From contig JAVFKD010000015.1 in the NCBI GenBank assembly GCA_036429605.1, positions 2,193,421 through 2,257,420 on the forward strand: DNA of 64,000 bases, given 5' to 3'. Both the position numbers and the translations under genes were made by a program. Every line of letters begins with the position of its first letter. Within the stretch, counting starts at the first letter, position 1. Below the pieces are notes generated by a model, which saw only the letters and a list, made by a program, of their open reading frames with translations, made no database searches and was not told the origin of the DNA. This DNA is from Cladobotryum mycophilum (Eukaryota; Ascomycota; Sordariomycetes; Hypocreales; Hypocreaceae). Of the stretch, positions 36,055 to 48,192 are shown piece by piece.

Positions 36055-37570
36055 TAGCAGTTCCCGGGATAAGGTTTTGTGTAATTCATGTCTCGGATGC
36101 TGGGTATTACAACAGCTGGACTTACATACACGAACTCGCGTGCTTTCAATTTTGTGCTACTGTGAGACGAGAAGCGGAAGGCATTGGCGATGTCATTGTC
36201 AGGGGGAGGTTGGTGTCGTGGTTCCGTTGATGAGGAATTTGCTGGATTACCCTGGAGGCATGTCTGAAGTAGACTCGAATCTTTTTACTAGACTATTGGG
36301 TGAATTTTTTTTTAATTTGGGATGAGAGTATCTTGTGCGTGTGTAGCTGTAATCGATATGTAATCCCGTCGTTATCTTGGGAGTTTACAACGTGTTGCTT
36401 CTCGGGTAGTTGCACAAGTGTCACCATATCATCGAAGACGTGAGGTCATCTACATCGCCACCAAATGAGTGAACGAGGTTGACTTTTCCTCTTTCCAATC
36501 ACTCTCTTCATCTCCCCTTCATCCAATCCATTCCTCTATTCTCGATAGGTCTCTGTGAAACCTTTTTCTTTCTTTTCTTTCATCCCTACTTCAATTTGTG
36601 GCTTAGTCGTCACTCGGCCATGTCTTTGATCCCAAACGTGTCTCTCTCTCTCTCCCCACGAACAAGAGACAGGATCTCAGTTCCACTCGTATAACTCCCC
36701 CGCCAACCGGGAGACTGCATGCGTTGTCCTCCCGCCAGAAAAGAAAAGAAAAAATCCCGTTATATACTTTACACACCACTGGGAATACTGTCTCTTCCCG
36801 ACGAAAAGACTCTCCCACCCTCCCTAAGAAAAGAAAACATATGACTTTTGTGCTTCACCACCAGGGGGGCTTCCCGTCATTGAATGATGAGGGGGAAGGG
36901 CTTGGTCCATACGCACGGTGTTTTTGTCATGGCAACTCCGAGGGAGGTTCAACTCGTGTTCCTTATTTTAGTGTATTTGTCACCCCCATTTCCGCTTCCA
37001 AGAAAAGGGAAGAAAATCCCTGTTAGGTTCATCTAGACAAAATTCGAGGGGCCCTTTTTCTGTTGCCGAAAGAGATGATGGGGTGGGTGGGTGGGTAGGG
37101 GAGCGGCACTGGCGGAGTTGGGAGTTTTGGGATGAGCAGACACATACACACACACACGCCCCCTTGTATTCCGGTACGGCTTCTACATTCCCATCGTTGT
37201 GGGCCTTGACAAATTACATTTCTTGTTCGGAATAGAGATGGAACCGTCTGTGTAATCTTACATCAATCGAAACTTGGCAGATAATCCGGAGACGATGGAT
37301 GACGGCGCCGGAAGTGCTCCGTCAGCTGGGGACGGCACTGAAACATTGCCATGGTGATTGCTCAACGGTCATTCTCCGAGATGAGAAAGCCAAGTTTTCT
37401 TCACACGACTAATTATTTTGTTTGATAGATACACATCGTAAGAAAGTATGTCCAAAATCACTGGTTCTAACCCCAAAACATGATTCCCAAAACACCCAAG
37501 TGTGAGCCCAAGACTTCTATTCAGATATCGCATGATTCATGTCCCTTTTCTCATAACCCCGGTAAAGATC

Positions 37571-40462
37571 CTACGATCGCCGGAACACCTTGTTCAATAG
37601 ACTGCTTCCACGACCTCTTCGCACGACCTCTTCACCTGGGACCCCCCTGTCGGTCGGTGTGCTCAGCCCAGATCGCACAACTCCAGCCGAGTCGCCAGCC
37701 TTGCTGACCTCAACATACTCGTCTGCTTCGTCATGTTCCGGCGGCGCTTTGTCAAAGTAGCCTTCGTTGACCAACTTGGAGCTATAAGGAAGTGGTTCTG
37801 ATGGGGTCTGATGACCACGCATTTTGCTGAGGCCACGATCGAGGTACTCAACCATCTGAGCTTTGACACCAAAGTTGTCTTGTTCAGAAGACTCACGCCG
37901 TAGATGGATGTCTTGAGCTTTCCTATACAAGTCGCCACAGCGCGTCTTGAACTCAGATTCAAGGTCTTTTTCGTGAATCTCCACTCTTTCCATTCCTTCT
38001 GACGTTGGCGTAGGTGATGCTATTTTTGCTCTCACGCGTTCCTCGGCCTCAACATGTGAAAGCCATTTTGCGTACCGCTCCTGACTCTCCGAAGCAGTGA
38101 CTGAGATTTGCGGATCGTCGTTCTGCTCTTCCACTTCAGCATCAAATCCAGTCTCAGAACTCTTATCAGCTTGTACAATGTATTTATTGAACGAAGCGCT
38201 GAACTCTCTGTATTGACCCTTGAGCACGAATCCTCTCCCTGTCCAGGAATTGTCACATAATTTGTGTAATACTGGAGCTGCTGAGGGACACTGCCACGCA
38301 TGCTCGAGCTCATCGGCGTAAAACACAATGTATGTTGAATGCTTCCATCTGGAAAAGACATCACGGCTTTGCTCGTCGGCAAATGACCGCTCAATCATTT
38401 CCGGAGAAGCAGCCGTAATGAAGGACTGAGGTGCTCGAAGGTTGATAGCCCCGCGAATGTGCGACTTTTGGTACTCTATTGCTGGTCTGGTGTCCAAGAG
38501 TAAGGTCTGACCAGGGAGAGAGATGTCAAGTAGATGACTGAGATCCGTGGGTAGTATCATCAAAGGTCTATTTTCATCATCATGCGTCAAGTCGTTGGCA
38601 TTCATAGTCGTTAATTGACTGGCAACTAGGTCTCTCTCTCTGCGATGATGGTACCACACCTCAAGATGCCATGGCTCAATACCAAGGTTTGAGGCAATAA
38701 TGGCGCTTTCGGCATCGTTCGGAAGTGGTTGGTGGTGATAATACTCTTCTAGGCGCCTTTCAACATGAGCAGAGAAGCTCTTTGGCTGTGGAACGTTGGG
38801 GCCAAAGGTTGTACGCCGCGAAGACTGCTGCTGATTGAGAATCATGTGTCTGGATATTAGCGGTGCAGAGGTCGATGGTGTACTCGAGTATTGCGGTAGC
38901 GTGTTGACAGAAAAGGTAGAACTCATGGGTCTCATATGAGGAGTCTGGCTGCCGCTTGTTGGCGCCGATGGGAGATACGGTAGATGCCCTGGGGTTGAAG
39001 AGAGGTTCAGAACCACGGGATGTTTCATAGGCCTCACACTGCCTGCTACATGACTAGTGTACTCAAATGGGCCTCCGAGCTGTATAGAAAGTCCACTATT
39101 TTCAGTGCCGGCGAAAGTAGTTCCAGAAACACCAGACATGGCGGAAGCTGTATCAGGCGCTGTTGTCTCTGACCGGGGATTGTGAGCTGGAATTGCGACA
39201 GTTGCTGGAGGGGCTTGATGTTTTTGTGCTGCAATGTTATTGGATCGGATGAATGCAACGAATGATGTTGCAGGATCTTCAGGAAGCAGGTCCCAGATCA
39301 TGACTGGCATCGAAACCAGCATCATGGTCGAGTGGCTCTTGAAAACACCTTGTATCTTTACGTATTTAGCCATGGCTGGAAAAGCGTTAAGCCACTGTTC
39401 CCAAGCATTGATGTCTAGCCTTTGATCATCTTCCAAGGCTAATGATATCATTACGTGAGGTGTGTCCTCCGTCGGCTCGTTGGAGACGGGTCCGCCTATG
39501 AGAGCATCCCCAGGCGCAGCAGGACTCGCTGCTCGTCCAATGCTGGGTCCCACATCGGAATTTGTCGGTACTGAGAGAGATCGTTTTTCCACTGGGATAG
39601 CTCGTGAAATCTCAATACTGGGTGCCTTGTGGTTGGAAGTCATCATGAAATGGACAGGAGTTGACCGAGCTTCAAAGTGCTTGCCGTTGATGGTAACGGG
39701 CCTTGGGTGTTTGAGTCGTGCAAGCACTTCAGCGTGGAGCATCGCGGCTGAGAAAACCCTTAATCGCCACTCCTGCAGAACCTCTATGAGGGCATTGGTG
39801 AAGGAGTACCGTCCCGGATCCGGCGCGATAGCGTCCCAACTGGAAGCTGATATTGTTTCTGTAATGCTGTTTCCTGTGGGGAAAGTAGCGCTAGCAGCAC
39901 CAGCACAACAGTCCAAAAGGATCAGGACATCGGATTTGGATCTCTCCAAGAGCGTCTGGATTGCGGACCATCTGATTGCTGTTAGTTTTTGACAAACGTT
40001 CAAGGTTCTATTCGGCAGTTATCTGGGCAGCTTACTGTAACCAGGGAGAATCGATCTCTCGAGTACTGTCAACATAATTAGAAAGGCACAATATAGGTGT
40101 CAAATGGCCGATGTTACTTACGCGCACCATGTGCTTTGTCTTGATTCATCTATCCGTGCGTGACCGCCATAATACACAATGTATAGGGTGTCTTGAGATT
40201 CGTGGTCCTTGATGAGTTGCCCAATCCTCATCATAAGCTCGAGATGGGAGTTCTCGGAGGGAATGGCAAAAATGTCGGTGCCGAATGCGTAGTCGTCTCG
40301 CAGACATTTTTCTAGATCCTCAAGCTCGGGTAAAACGAACAGGTCATCGCACCCCCAGTGTAATAGCAGCGCCTGCACATTTTTGTACCGCTGAGAGGAC
40401 CGGCCTCTGTTTGGGAACGCTCGAGCTGCTGACTGATTTGACGTCAGACTGTCTGTCTCCAA
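37571..40462 (-). CDS. caspase-like (C14) protein with homeodomain-like segment and rhodanese fold
   Basis: Reverse-strand gene, 923 residues, exons 40462-40122, 40065-40036 and 39971-37571. Introns are 40121-40066 and 40035-39972, and all phases agree. Residues 25-220 form a caspase-like fold: YKNVQALLLHW, then the His motif YYGGHA (His 101), then LILLDCC (Cys 145/146). This is the layout of fungal metacaspase relatives. Residues about 220-520 are low-complexity Ser/Pro/Thr. Residues about 520-567 look like a degenerate homeodomain: RRLEEYYHHQPLPNDAE, and a recognition-helix-like EPWHLEVWYHHRRERD. Residues about 605-720 match a rhodanese fold (LLLDTRPAIEYQKSHIRGA) without an evident active-site Cys. 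The tail is charged. A G6 run (37646-37651) in the coding strand is intact. Caspase call strong, rhodanese good, homeodomain-like call tentative. Confidence 0.85.
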
Positions 40463-41731
40463 ATGCTCTCTCTAGGTGAATTAACGCACGTCTTCAAGCC
40501 TCTGGGCGAACTGTCCAATGTGTTTTACATGGAAAGCTGTCCGGCTAATATCGTGGGTTGCAGATCTGGAATACATATCCCCATTCATGACCTAAGTCGC
40601 ATTTATACTATGTGAGCAAATCTCTCCCGTCACGGCTCAGGAAAGAAAGATCAAGCCAAGAAGACGTACGGGTGGTGGTCCGCCATTTATAGAACCATTG
40701 GCATCGCCTGGACGCCGCGAGCGGATCGTTACATATGGTTGCTGGTTGGCCATTGTCGCGCAGACACACAATGTCCTACCGTCTTGCTTGTTTTTTTGTC
40801 TGTTTGCTTGCAAGCTTGACTTGATCAATGGATCAGCGGGCTTGCCGGAGAAACCCCACACATGCAGCTTCGAAGCTCGCCCTCTTCAAGTCAGTCAGAG
40901 CGTCAAGGATATCGACGTTGGGAAGGTAATTCGGAGCAGAGGAAGGAAAAGGCTAGCTTGAGAGAAGATGAGGAGCATCGTTTCAATGCTTCGGATGATA
41001 TGTAACCATGGAATGAGACATAAGTAGGGAAGCAAAGCAAAGATGCTGTCATGGGAGTGAGGCGAGGCCAAAGCAGAGCAAGCCAAATGGGGTGGGTGGA
41101 GTGGTTGCTCGCACGTGGATGAACAGCCGTTTTGGTGGGCTCGGTGAAGCTCATTGTCTTGTGTTGAGCCATTCGGTCCCCAAAGAGGTTTAGCTTGGCA
41201 GCTGGGAGTTACCGCCACGTTGATGAGCGGGCATAAATTGACTAAGCCACAGGAACAAGGTGCCATCATGATGGGGGTACCTTGGATGGACGGTATAGGG
41301 GAAAGTTGCTGAGAATGGGTTCATCTCGGTGTAGAATTCATACAAAGGAACAAAGCTTTGTTACACATCAGTAAGTGCTTGTTTGAGTTGTATCCGTTCG
41401 GTACTTAATTTATTTCTTTTCTTTTTCTTTTTCTTTATTCATTCTTTTAAATTGTTTATTATCCCACAAGCTTCGCTTTTCTCCGAAGTCACCTCTCAGT
41501 CTGTAGATACTCATTGGGCTTTGTGCAACATTCAATGCAGCCTAGGCATTCAACCCCCTCCTTGCTTGAGGCAGCCATCAGCTGCAATGTCAGTTGTAGT
41601 TTGTTGCCACAGCGGAATTCATCATCATATGGTTAACCTCACTCCATCATTCTATGCTCGGCTCTGCTTAATCTGCCATAAAAAGCAACACCACAAGTCA
41701 TTCAGTCCATCAATTCTCTTCATTTCACCTG
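40463..41731. other. intergenic region between two divergent genes
   Basis: About 1.27 kb with no supported gene. It holds the promoters of the caspase-like gene (leftward) and of the Cys-rich unknown gene (rightward). A T-rich pyrimidine tract at 41407-41438 fits the leader of the rightward gene. Confidence 0.5.
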
Positions 41732-43816
41732 ATGGCAGGTACCCTTGAGGACCCCCTCACTCAAGTCATGGCTGATTCCGCAATGCCCGGCGTACTTATA
41801 CAAACCAAACCCACTCCTCATCTATCGATACGAAATCCATATTGTGTGCTCTGCCGATATTCCATTTCTCCAGGCCAAACTGTTGGCGCAGGTTTGTACA
41901 TCAATCATGCATGCGCTGTGAATGCGAACCATCACACCCTCTCTTTCTAACCGTTATGGTGTAGTGGTTGGTGAATGGACATCATTAGACTTGTCAGCTT
42001 ACACACTGCGGTTTACAATTCCAAGCTCGCATGTAAAACCATGTTATATTTTTGTCTACAAACAGGGCTTTGCTTTTCAATGGATGCTCTGCACTCGTCG
42101 CGAGTGTCGCCATGACCAGGACGGATTGGCTTCTTTCTTCTACCACATCTACTGTCTCTCTGTATTGGGGAATAGCAGAGCCCAAAAAAGGCCAACTCTT
42201 CGTGATATCTGGACCATCGGGATCTGGAGTGAGCTCTTACCGGAAACGTGTTTTCCTGTATCTCTGAATGTGGCTACAGGGGTAATTGTAGATGCGTCCC
42301 TAATTCCTGCTGATGACAGGATTCTGGCTTGCGTCTCTCGGCTTCCCCAGGAATTGAGGACAATGCTGATTCAATTCTGCTCAGAATCATATTATTGGAG
42401 ATATCTATCGGCTTTATATAGATACCGCTTTATGCTGCCCGTACTCAATGGAAACACCGAAACGAGACGTCTTCGGCTGAGCTCGATTCGATCTTGGAGT
42501 CGTAACGATGGTGTAGACATTGGGGAGGGCGACACAGAGCCAATAATGCTTCACTTTGATAGCCTGGGTCTTTCGTGGCTTGGTCGCGTGTCTGAAAGCA
42601 AATTTTCTAGCACGAATTCTGGCTCTCGGAATTGGTATATCGTTCAATCCGCCTTGGAAATGCAAGGTATTCTAGTTGAATTGAGGGTGAGACAATTCTT
42701 AGAGTTTGGTGTACTTGGTTGACACGTATAGGGATCGTTTCTCCGACTTCACCTACATCCCTCGTTCTATCTATGGGACACTCCAACACCGCCTACTACC
42801 CTCTTAAATTGGTATCCAGCCAAATCCATGCCAAGACGCGTTCGCTGCATCCCACTTGAAGGTGTTAGAGCCCTCACAGTGTTCTGCCGCAAGGGAGATG
42901 TATGCTACATTCACCCTCACTATGATGAGAGCTTTCGCCTCCCCTTTCCTCATGACAACGCTCCCCATCCTGGGAAACATGTTTCTCATCCCTCTGGACA
43001 TCAATCGTTTACTGCCATATTCTTTCCATTGGCAGTTGATGAAAAGATAAAAGATATCTGGGCTCGAATCATGCCTCGTACAAACGCTTCGAACCAGCCA
43101 CGCGATAGTCTTGGGGTGAGCAAAGTTCCATACCTATTAATTTTGGGTAAAAATAGTCACGCCACTAACGAAAGGCCCAGATCATCACAACTTCTAACAG
43201 ATTTCAGATGTTTGGCAACTACCTCTACCGAACGCTGCTAGGAACAGAGTTCAAATGCCTTAGCAGAAACTCTGCAGCGACACATCTCATGTTACCCGAT
43301 TTTGATCTCCCGGTGCCTGGTACTGCCAACTTTTGTGTCGCGCCGGCCTGTCCCGCCAGTCCTATTTCGTCGCTTCCCAGAATTTTAACAGAGTCTAGAG
43401 AGGGAATCTCTCATCGTTCACGAGTCTGCTATTGTTCTGTAGCATTGTCTCAAAATCTCAAACAACTCTGGTTATTTCACCGCGTAGCTATTGAAGGAGC
43501 TCCTTCCGGTGAACGACACTGCACCGGTATGATCATAGAATATAAAGACGGCTCGCTAGCCAGTGTTGGAGTTTGCCGCCGTGGTTCTGATATTGTCGTG
43601 CAACAAGTCGAGTCACCTGTGGCCATTTACTACAGGGCCAATGGGTATAATGGTGGAATGATTGTAGATTGTGTCAAAGATTTGCCAATTGATCTATCTA
43701 CTGAATGGGAATCTTGGGTGGTGGTTTCTCTGGAATCGCCATCTGAGATTAGGTGGTGGTTTAATGATATGGGAACTGTCCGGATTCTTCTTAGACCTTT
43801 ACAACAGTCTGCCTGA
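41732..43816 (+). CDS. conserved fungal protein of unknown function with N-terminal Cys/His cluster
   Basis: Proposed exons are 41732-41891, 41965-42686, 42732-43115 and 43208-43816, phase-consistent, giving 624 residues. ATG 41768 in the same frame is an equally good start and gives 612. The N-terminus has NPYCVLC, then CTRRECRHDQ and FYHIYCL, a possible zinc-binding cluster. Later blocks are FYLWDTPTPPTT, RRVRCIPLEGVRALTVFC and AIFFPLAVDEKIKDIW. The last exon is beta-rich with Trp-Trp and Arg motifs (SEIRWWF). I recall this arrangement from uncharacterised, often duplicated, Hypocreales proteins but cannot name a function. There is no signal peptide and no membrane segment. The 45 bp intron 42687-42731 is short but has proper borders. 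Neighbours give no functional clue. Confidence 0.75.
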
Positions 43817-44705
43817 GAAAGGCGTTCGATTTAAACGTTGGACTAGTTATTGACAATAACGTTTGTACTGCCTATTGGGTATAGGAAAATATGTCCGTTT
43901 TGGCTTATATTTAGGTCGGGATTGGTTGTAAATTTGGTACGAGGCACACACTGCTCACCATTATTCTCAATCATACATACCACTATGCCTTATCTGCAAG
44001 GCAGTCTATCATTTTGGCATGACATCAGATCTTGAAGAGAGTGTTCTTGCTTGCGGGGCTACCCTGATCTAGTGCATCCCTCTCTCGGTTCGTCTTCCTT
44101 CCTTGGACTAGCTTAGGCAGAACACTTGCTGTCGCCATTCTCTTGGTGTGGACGACCCGCACATCTGGGTTGTCAAGGTTGTGCGGAGTCGTCGTTGACT
44201 GGTCCGGGACCAATCACTTATATCTGGGGTAAAGCACCAAACTGCACCTCCGTTGCATGGTGTTTGGATCATCTGACATGAAGATCTAGATCTAAGACAG
44301 AAATTCACATGGAAGCTGAGCGCAACAAAGATGGGGAAGTGTTCGACTCTATTTTAGTGTCAGAACTTTTACCTGTTCACCATGAATTTAGCCCTTCATC
44401 AGCTGCAAGGTCACATCCCACATTGAGCCAACAACCCACACATCCAACATACTCGTAGGTCTCAGGATTCATAGTAATCAGGTCTTGGCCACAAGTTGGT
44501 GCATTTTAGTTTCCTTTCAGTGTGCGGGGTCTATGGTTTACCGAGGAATCAGATGATTTGGATAATCTTAGCTACAAGACCTTTATCTACCAACGTGCAC
44601 TCGTTAGACTCTGCTCGCTCTCAAAGAAATGTTGTTGTATACCAAGTTCCCGTCCTCATCTGAATTGACTCTATTACAGTCCAGTGCAGCTGATTTTCAT
44701 TTGCC
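43817..44705. other. intergenic, no gene seen
   Basis: Between two rightward genes, about 0.89 kb. Only short frames without protein character were seen. It should hold the terminator of the unknown gene and the promoter of the P450. Confidence 0.5.
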
Positions 44706-46560
44706 ATGCTTTGGAAACTCAAAAACTACGTCCCGGAATACCCTTGGTCGTTGGTTCTGCTAGGGCCATGCCTCCTGTTACTGCATTGGGCTGCTGAGGA
44801 AGCAGTGACTAGATACAGGTTGAGAAAGGTCAATGGTGTTCGTGCTCCTTTACTGGCAAGCAGCCCATTTGGTGGTATGTATCCCCGACCTATAGATCTT
44901 CAATGTTTCCCCTTAAGCACTAACTAATATAATATTAAAGCGGTTCGACGTTTCTGGGAAGGTGCCTGGATGCAAGCAAACGACCGACTCCCCGAGTATT
45001 TCATGTCATTTTTTGAACATGTTAAACCATCCCATATCCATTGTGTCGAGATGTGCTTTCTTGGTAGACGAAGCCTCATGACCGAGGAACCCGAACACAT
45101 AAAAGCTGTTTTGACTAGCAACTTTGCAAAGTTTGGCAAGGGCAAGGTCTTCCATGACTCAATGAGCCCATTCCTTGGGGATAGTATCTTCACAACCGAC
45201 GGCCAGCTTTGGCATCAGAGCCGAAGTCTGATTCGCGCAATGTTTGTCACAGAGAGGATTCGTGATCTGGATATCTTTGAGCGATGGAGCGATGTTTTGA
45301 TCTCCAAATTTCCCCCTCCTGGTCAGACCATCGACATCTGCGACCTCTTTTACCGTACGACCCTGGACGTAACAATGGACTACCTTCTTGGGCAGAGTGT
45401 GAACAGTCTTGAGAAGTGAGAAATTGAACTAGACCGTTAAATGGGTGATGCTGACATACATCGCTAGCCCAAGAGGTGAATTCACCAAGGCCTTTGAAGA
45501 TGTACAACACAGCCAAATGATTCTTACGCTCCTCGGGTAACCTTCCATGACAGCATATGCCTCCATGTTTCGGCAACGACTAATTAAGGATGATAGGCCA
45601 TTCAGATCCCTGTACCCACAGGCCGATTATAAGCATGGTATCAAAATGGTTGAGAGATTCATTCAGCCATTCATTGAAGCTACTTTGGCTCTGGCCCCGG
45701 AAGAGTTGGAAAAGTTATCCAAGTCGGATAGAGAGTTCACTTTTCTCCATAACATTGCTCTCTTCACCCGAGATCCCAAGATCATCCGAGACCAACTCAT
45801 GGCAGTGCTTTTGGCTGGACGCGACACAACTGCATCCACTCTGGCGTGGACAATGTACGAACTGTCCAACTACCCAGACATCTGGGCAAAACTAAGAACC
45901 TTGGTACTTGGCAAGGTCGGTCCAACGGCGAGGCCGACATATCAAGACTTGAAGGAGATGACCTACCTCACGCATGCTTTGAATGAAGCTTTGCGATTGT
46001 ATCCGGCGGTCCCGTTCAATGTGCGAACTTGCTGTAAGTTCATCCATCCCATCCTATACGCTTCTCCGCACCACAACGCAGAAGAACATTGACTTATTGG
46101 CGAAAGTACACAATTCGACGATTCCTGGAAAATTGGGCGAACCGGATATCGCCGTGTTAGAAGGCGACTACGTTCTCTATAGCCCCCTCGCCATGCAGCG
46201 ACGCAAAGACTTATATCCTCCTGTTTCTGAAAGGTTCGCGGATCCAGCCGTATACAGTCCAGACCGGTGGGATCACTGGACTCCCAAGCCATGGCAGTTT
46301 GTGCCATTCAACGGAGGGCCGAGAATCTGTATTGGACAGAATTTTGCCATGACTGAGATGGCTTTTATCAGTAAGTTCATGGAACTGAGCCGTATTGATG
46401 ATGCGACATTTGCTGATGTTACTGTTCAGTGGTGCGTCTGCTGCAGAAATATGGGAGAATTGAGTATCGAGGCGACTGGGCTGCTCAGTTCTACAAGACT
46501 GATCTTGTTGGACGCCCTGGACAAGGTGTACCCGTTGCTCTTTATGAGGCTGAAAAATGA
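44706..46560 (+). CDS. cytochrome P450, CYP52-like
   Basis: Six exons: 44706-44874, 44941-45415, 45468-45536, 45597-46033, 46107-46370 and 46430-46560. The phases join into 514 residues, the usual P450 length. The N-terminus has one membrane anchor (VLLGPCLLLLHWAA), so it should sit in the endoplasmic reticulum. The I-helix has AGRDTTAS, the K-helix ExxR motif is EALR, and the haem loop is FNGGPRICIG with the Cys ligand. GQTIDICDLFYRTTLDVTMD and MQRRKDLYP resemble CYP52-type alkane or fatty-acid omega-hydroxylases and related CYP539-like enzymes. A reductase partner is encoded elsewhere. There is no biosynthetic cluster around it. The P450 call is firm; subfamily and substrate are inferred from motifs. 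Confidence 0.9.
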
Positions 46561-46794
46561 CCAGAAGGATGGAAGAAATTAGGACGTTGGATTTGAAGCA
46601 GTGATTAAAACTGCTTGAAGTGCTTGTCTTGATTTCCTCTTTGTATGATCACATGTATTTAGAATTCACTTTGTGGGTAAATTCTTTTTAGTGAAATTAT
46701 GGAAGCTTCCACGATGACTCATGCATTTTGATGCTTGGACCGCTGGAATGAAGGAAGAAACAAATTTCTCCCTTTTTGATCGCTAGTTATCGCC

Positions 46795-47718
46795 ATGGCT
46801 CTTTCATTAGTAGCACAGACGAAGACACGAGTTTTCGCCAGTGCAATAGACGTTGGGAAAAGACTGTCGACAGCACCCCTCACCACGCGTTCATACTCTC
46901 TCGTAACAAGGCGTTTCCAGTTCATGTCCGATCTACACCTGGAGATTGGACAACAATACGCTTCATTCGATTTCCCTGCAGTCGCCCCGTTCCTGGTTCT
47001 GGCTGGCGACATTGGCTCACTCAGAGACCATGACGGATATCTTGCTTTCCTGAGGCGGCAGACTACTCGATACAACCGGGTCTTCCTCGTTCTTGGAAAC
47101 CACGAGTTTTATGGCATAGACTATCGAACAGGCCTGGAGAAAGCCCAATGGCTGGCGAGTGATGTGAGCCTAGAGGGCAAAGCAACCCTTCTCCATAAAC
47201 GTCGATACGACCTGCCAGATGACTCTGGCGTTTCGATATTAGGTTGTACGCTTTGGTCTCGGATTCCTGACGAGTCATCCGCCGCCATTGCCAAGGGACT
47301 GAATGATTATCGCCAGATCCAAGGTTGGACGGTTGAATCTCACAACAAGGCTCATTGTAACGAGGTTTCGTGGCTTCAAAGACAGATCAATGAGATACAG
47401 CGAGACACAGAGGCGCCTTCAGGAGCAGTCTTGGTTGTGACGCATCACGCGCCGATGATGACAGGGTCGGGAAATCCTCGATTCGATGCCAGTAAACTCC
47501 AATCAGGGTTTTCTACAGATGTCCTCCCGGTTGGGGATTGGACCCGGCGACACATTGGGTCTTTGGACATACGCACTGGACGACGGATGTGACGGTGAAT
47601 GGGGTAAAAGTCGTTAGCAATCAGCGCGGGTACATATATCCTGGCAATGTAAGAGTCAGAACGGAGATTCTGCCGCCAGAACATACGTTTGATGCTACAA
47701 GAAGCATCGAGGTGTAAG
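46795..47718 (+). CDS. calcineurin-like metallophosphoesterase; one-base frameshift near the C-terminus
   Basis: Starts at ATG 46795 and has metal-ligand motifs in order: SDLHLE, LAGDIG, VLGNHEFYG and VTHHAP. The last motif, FGHTHW, lies in another frame from about 47556, after which that frame stays open to TAA at 47716-47718 and ends in YIYPGN and SIEV. One added base between the two blocks joins them. ACC CCG GCG ACA CAT TGG reads as TPATHW just before VFGHTH, so the likely site is the three-C run at 47543-47545, where four C would be expected. No intron fits. With the fix the protein is about 308 residues. It belongs to the soluble Ser/Thr-phosphatase-like superfamily; the substrate is unknown. 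The first 40 residues are basic and Ser/Thr-rich and might be a mitochondrial targeting sequence, or the true start may be later. Confidence 0.8.
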
Positions 47719-48192
47719 AAGACAGTGTTTATCGTTCAAAATCGGGTCAAGAACATGAGAAATGATATAGGAGAATGAATGAATCGATTGGTTGACCTCC
47801 ATAGAACCTTGCTTCGGCTGATGAACCCCCAGTGCTTGCTTAGGGTCTCGGTTAGGGGACTGGACTGCTGATTGATCGGCGGGGGCTGGGCATCAGTGGG
47901 GTTCAGCAGCTTCTTGTGCGGTGCTGTAAATACAGTGGGCTTAGTGGATGCCTCAGCCACACTTTGCGGCATTGTCGTCATTGGAGAGCTCCAGCCTCAG
48001 CACCATTGGATTGTTTCCACGTTGCATCCAGTCCAGTCCATTTCAAATCAGCGAGCAGCTGAAGACGTCAACAAGGTCACGCGGTGAGAAGCTACCCCCA
48101 GCTTATATACTACATAATAACAGCTTGCACCTCTTTCTCCCTTCTCAATCCTCCCTCCTCTAATTGGCCATCAGATACTTGTATTTACAATA
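47719..48192. other. intergenic, phosphoesterase 3' end to PBN1 promoter
   Basis: About 0.47 kb without a supported gene; it must contain the PBN1 promoter. A pyrimidine-rich stretch at 48128-48165 precedes the PBN1 start. Confidence 0.5.

Larger units (their letters stand above)
28133..37570. promoter_or_regulatory. 9.4 kb gene-free region upstream of the homeobox gene
   Basis: Everything between the homeobox start codon and the 3' end of the next gene, which reads the same way. So this is effectively one upstream region and its 5' leader. I found no exon chain and no recognisable domain. It contains many short simple repeats (separate entries) and mixed unique sequence. The size is far beyond the 0.1-1.5 kb spacers seen between genes from 37.6 kb onward. 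Confidence 0.5.

Noticed and set aside
45409..45600. Apparent frameshift in the P450 after TLLG
   Set aside because: A 60 bp intron (45537-45596, GTAACC...GATAG with a CTAAT branch) explains it and keeps phase.
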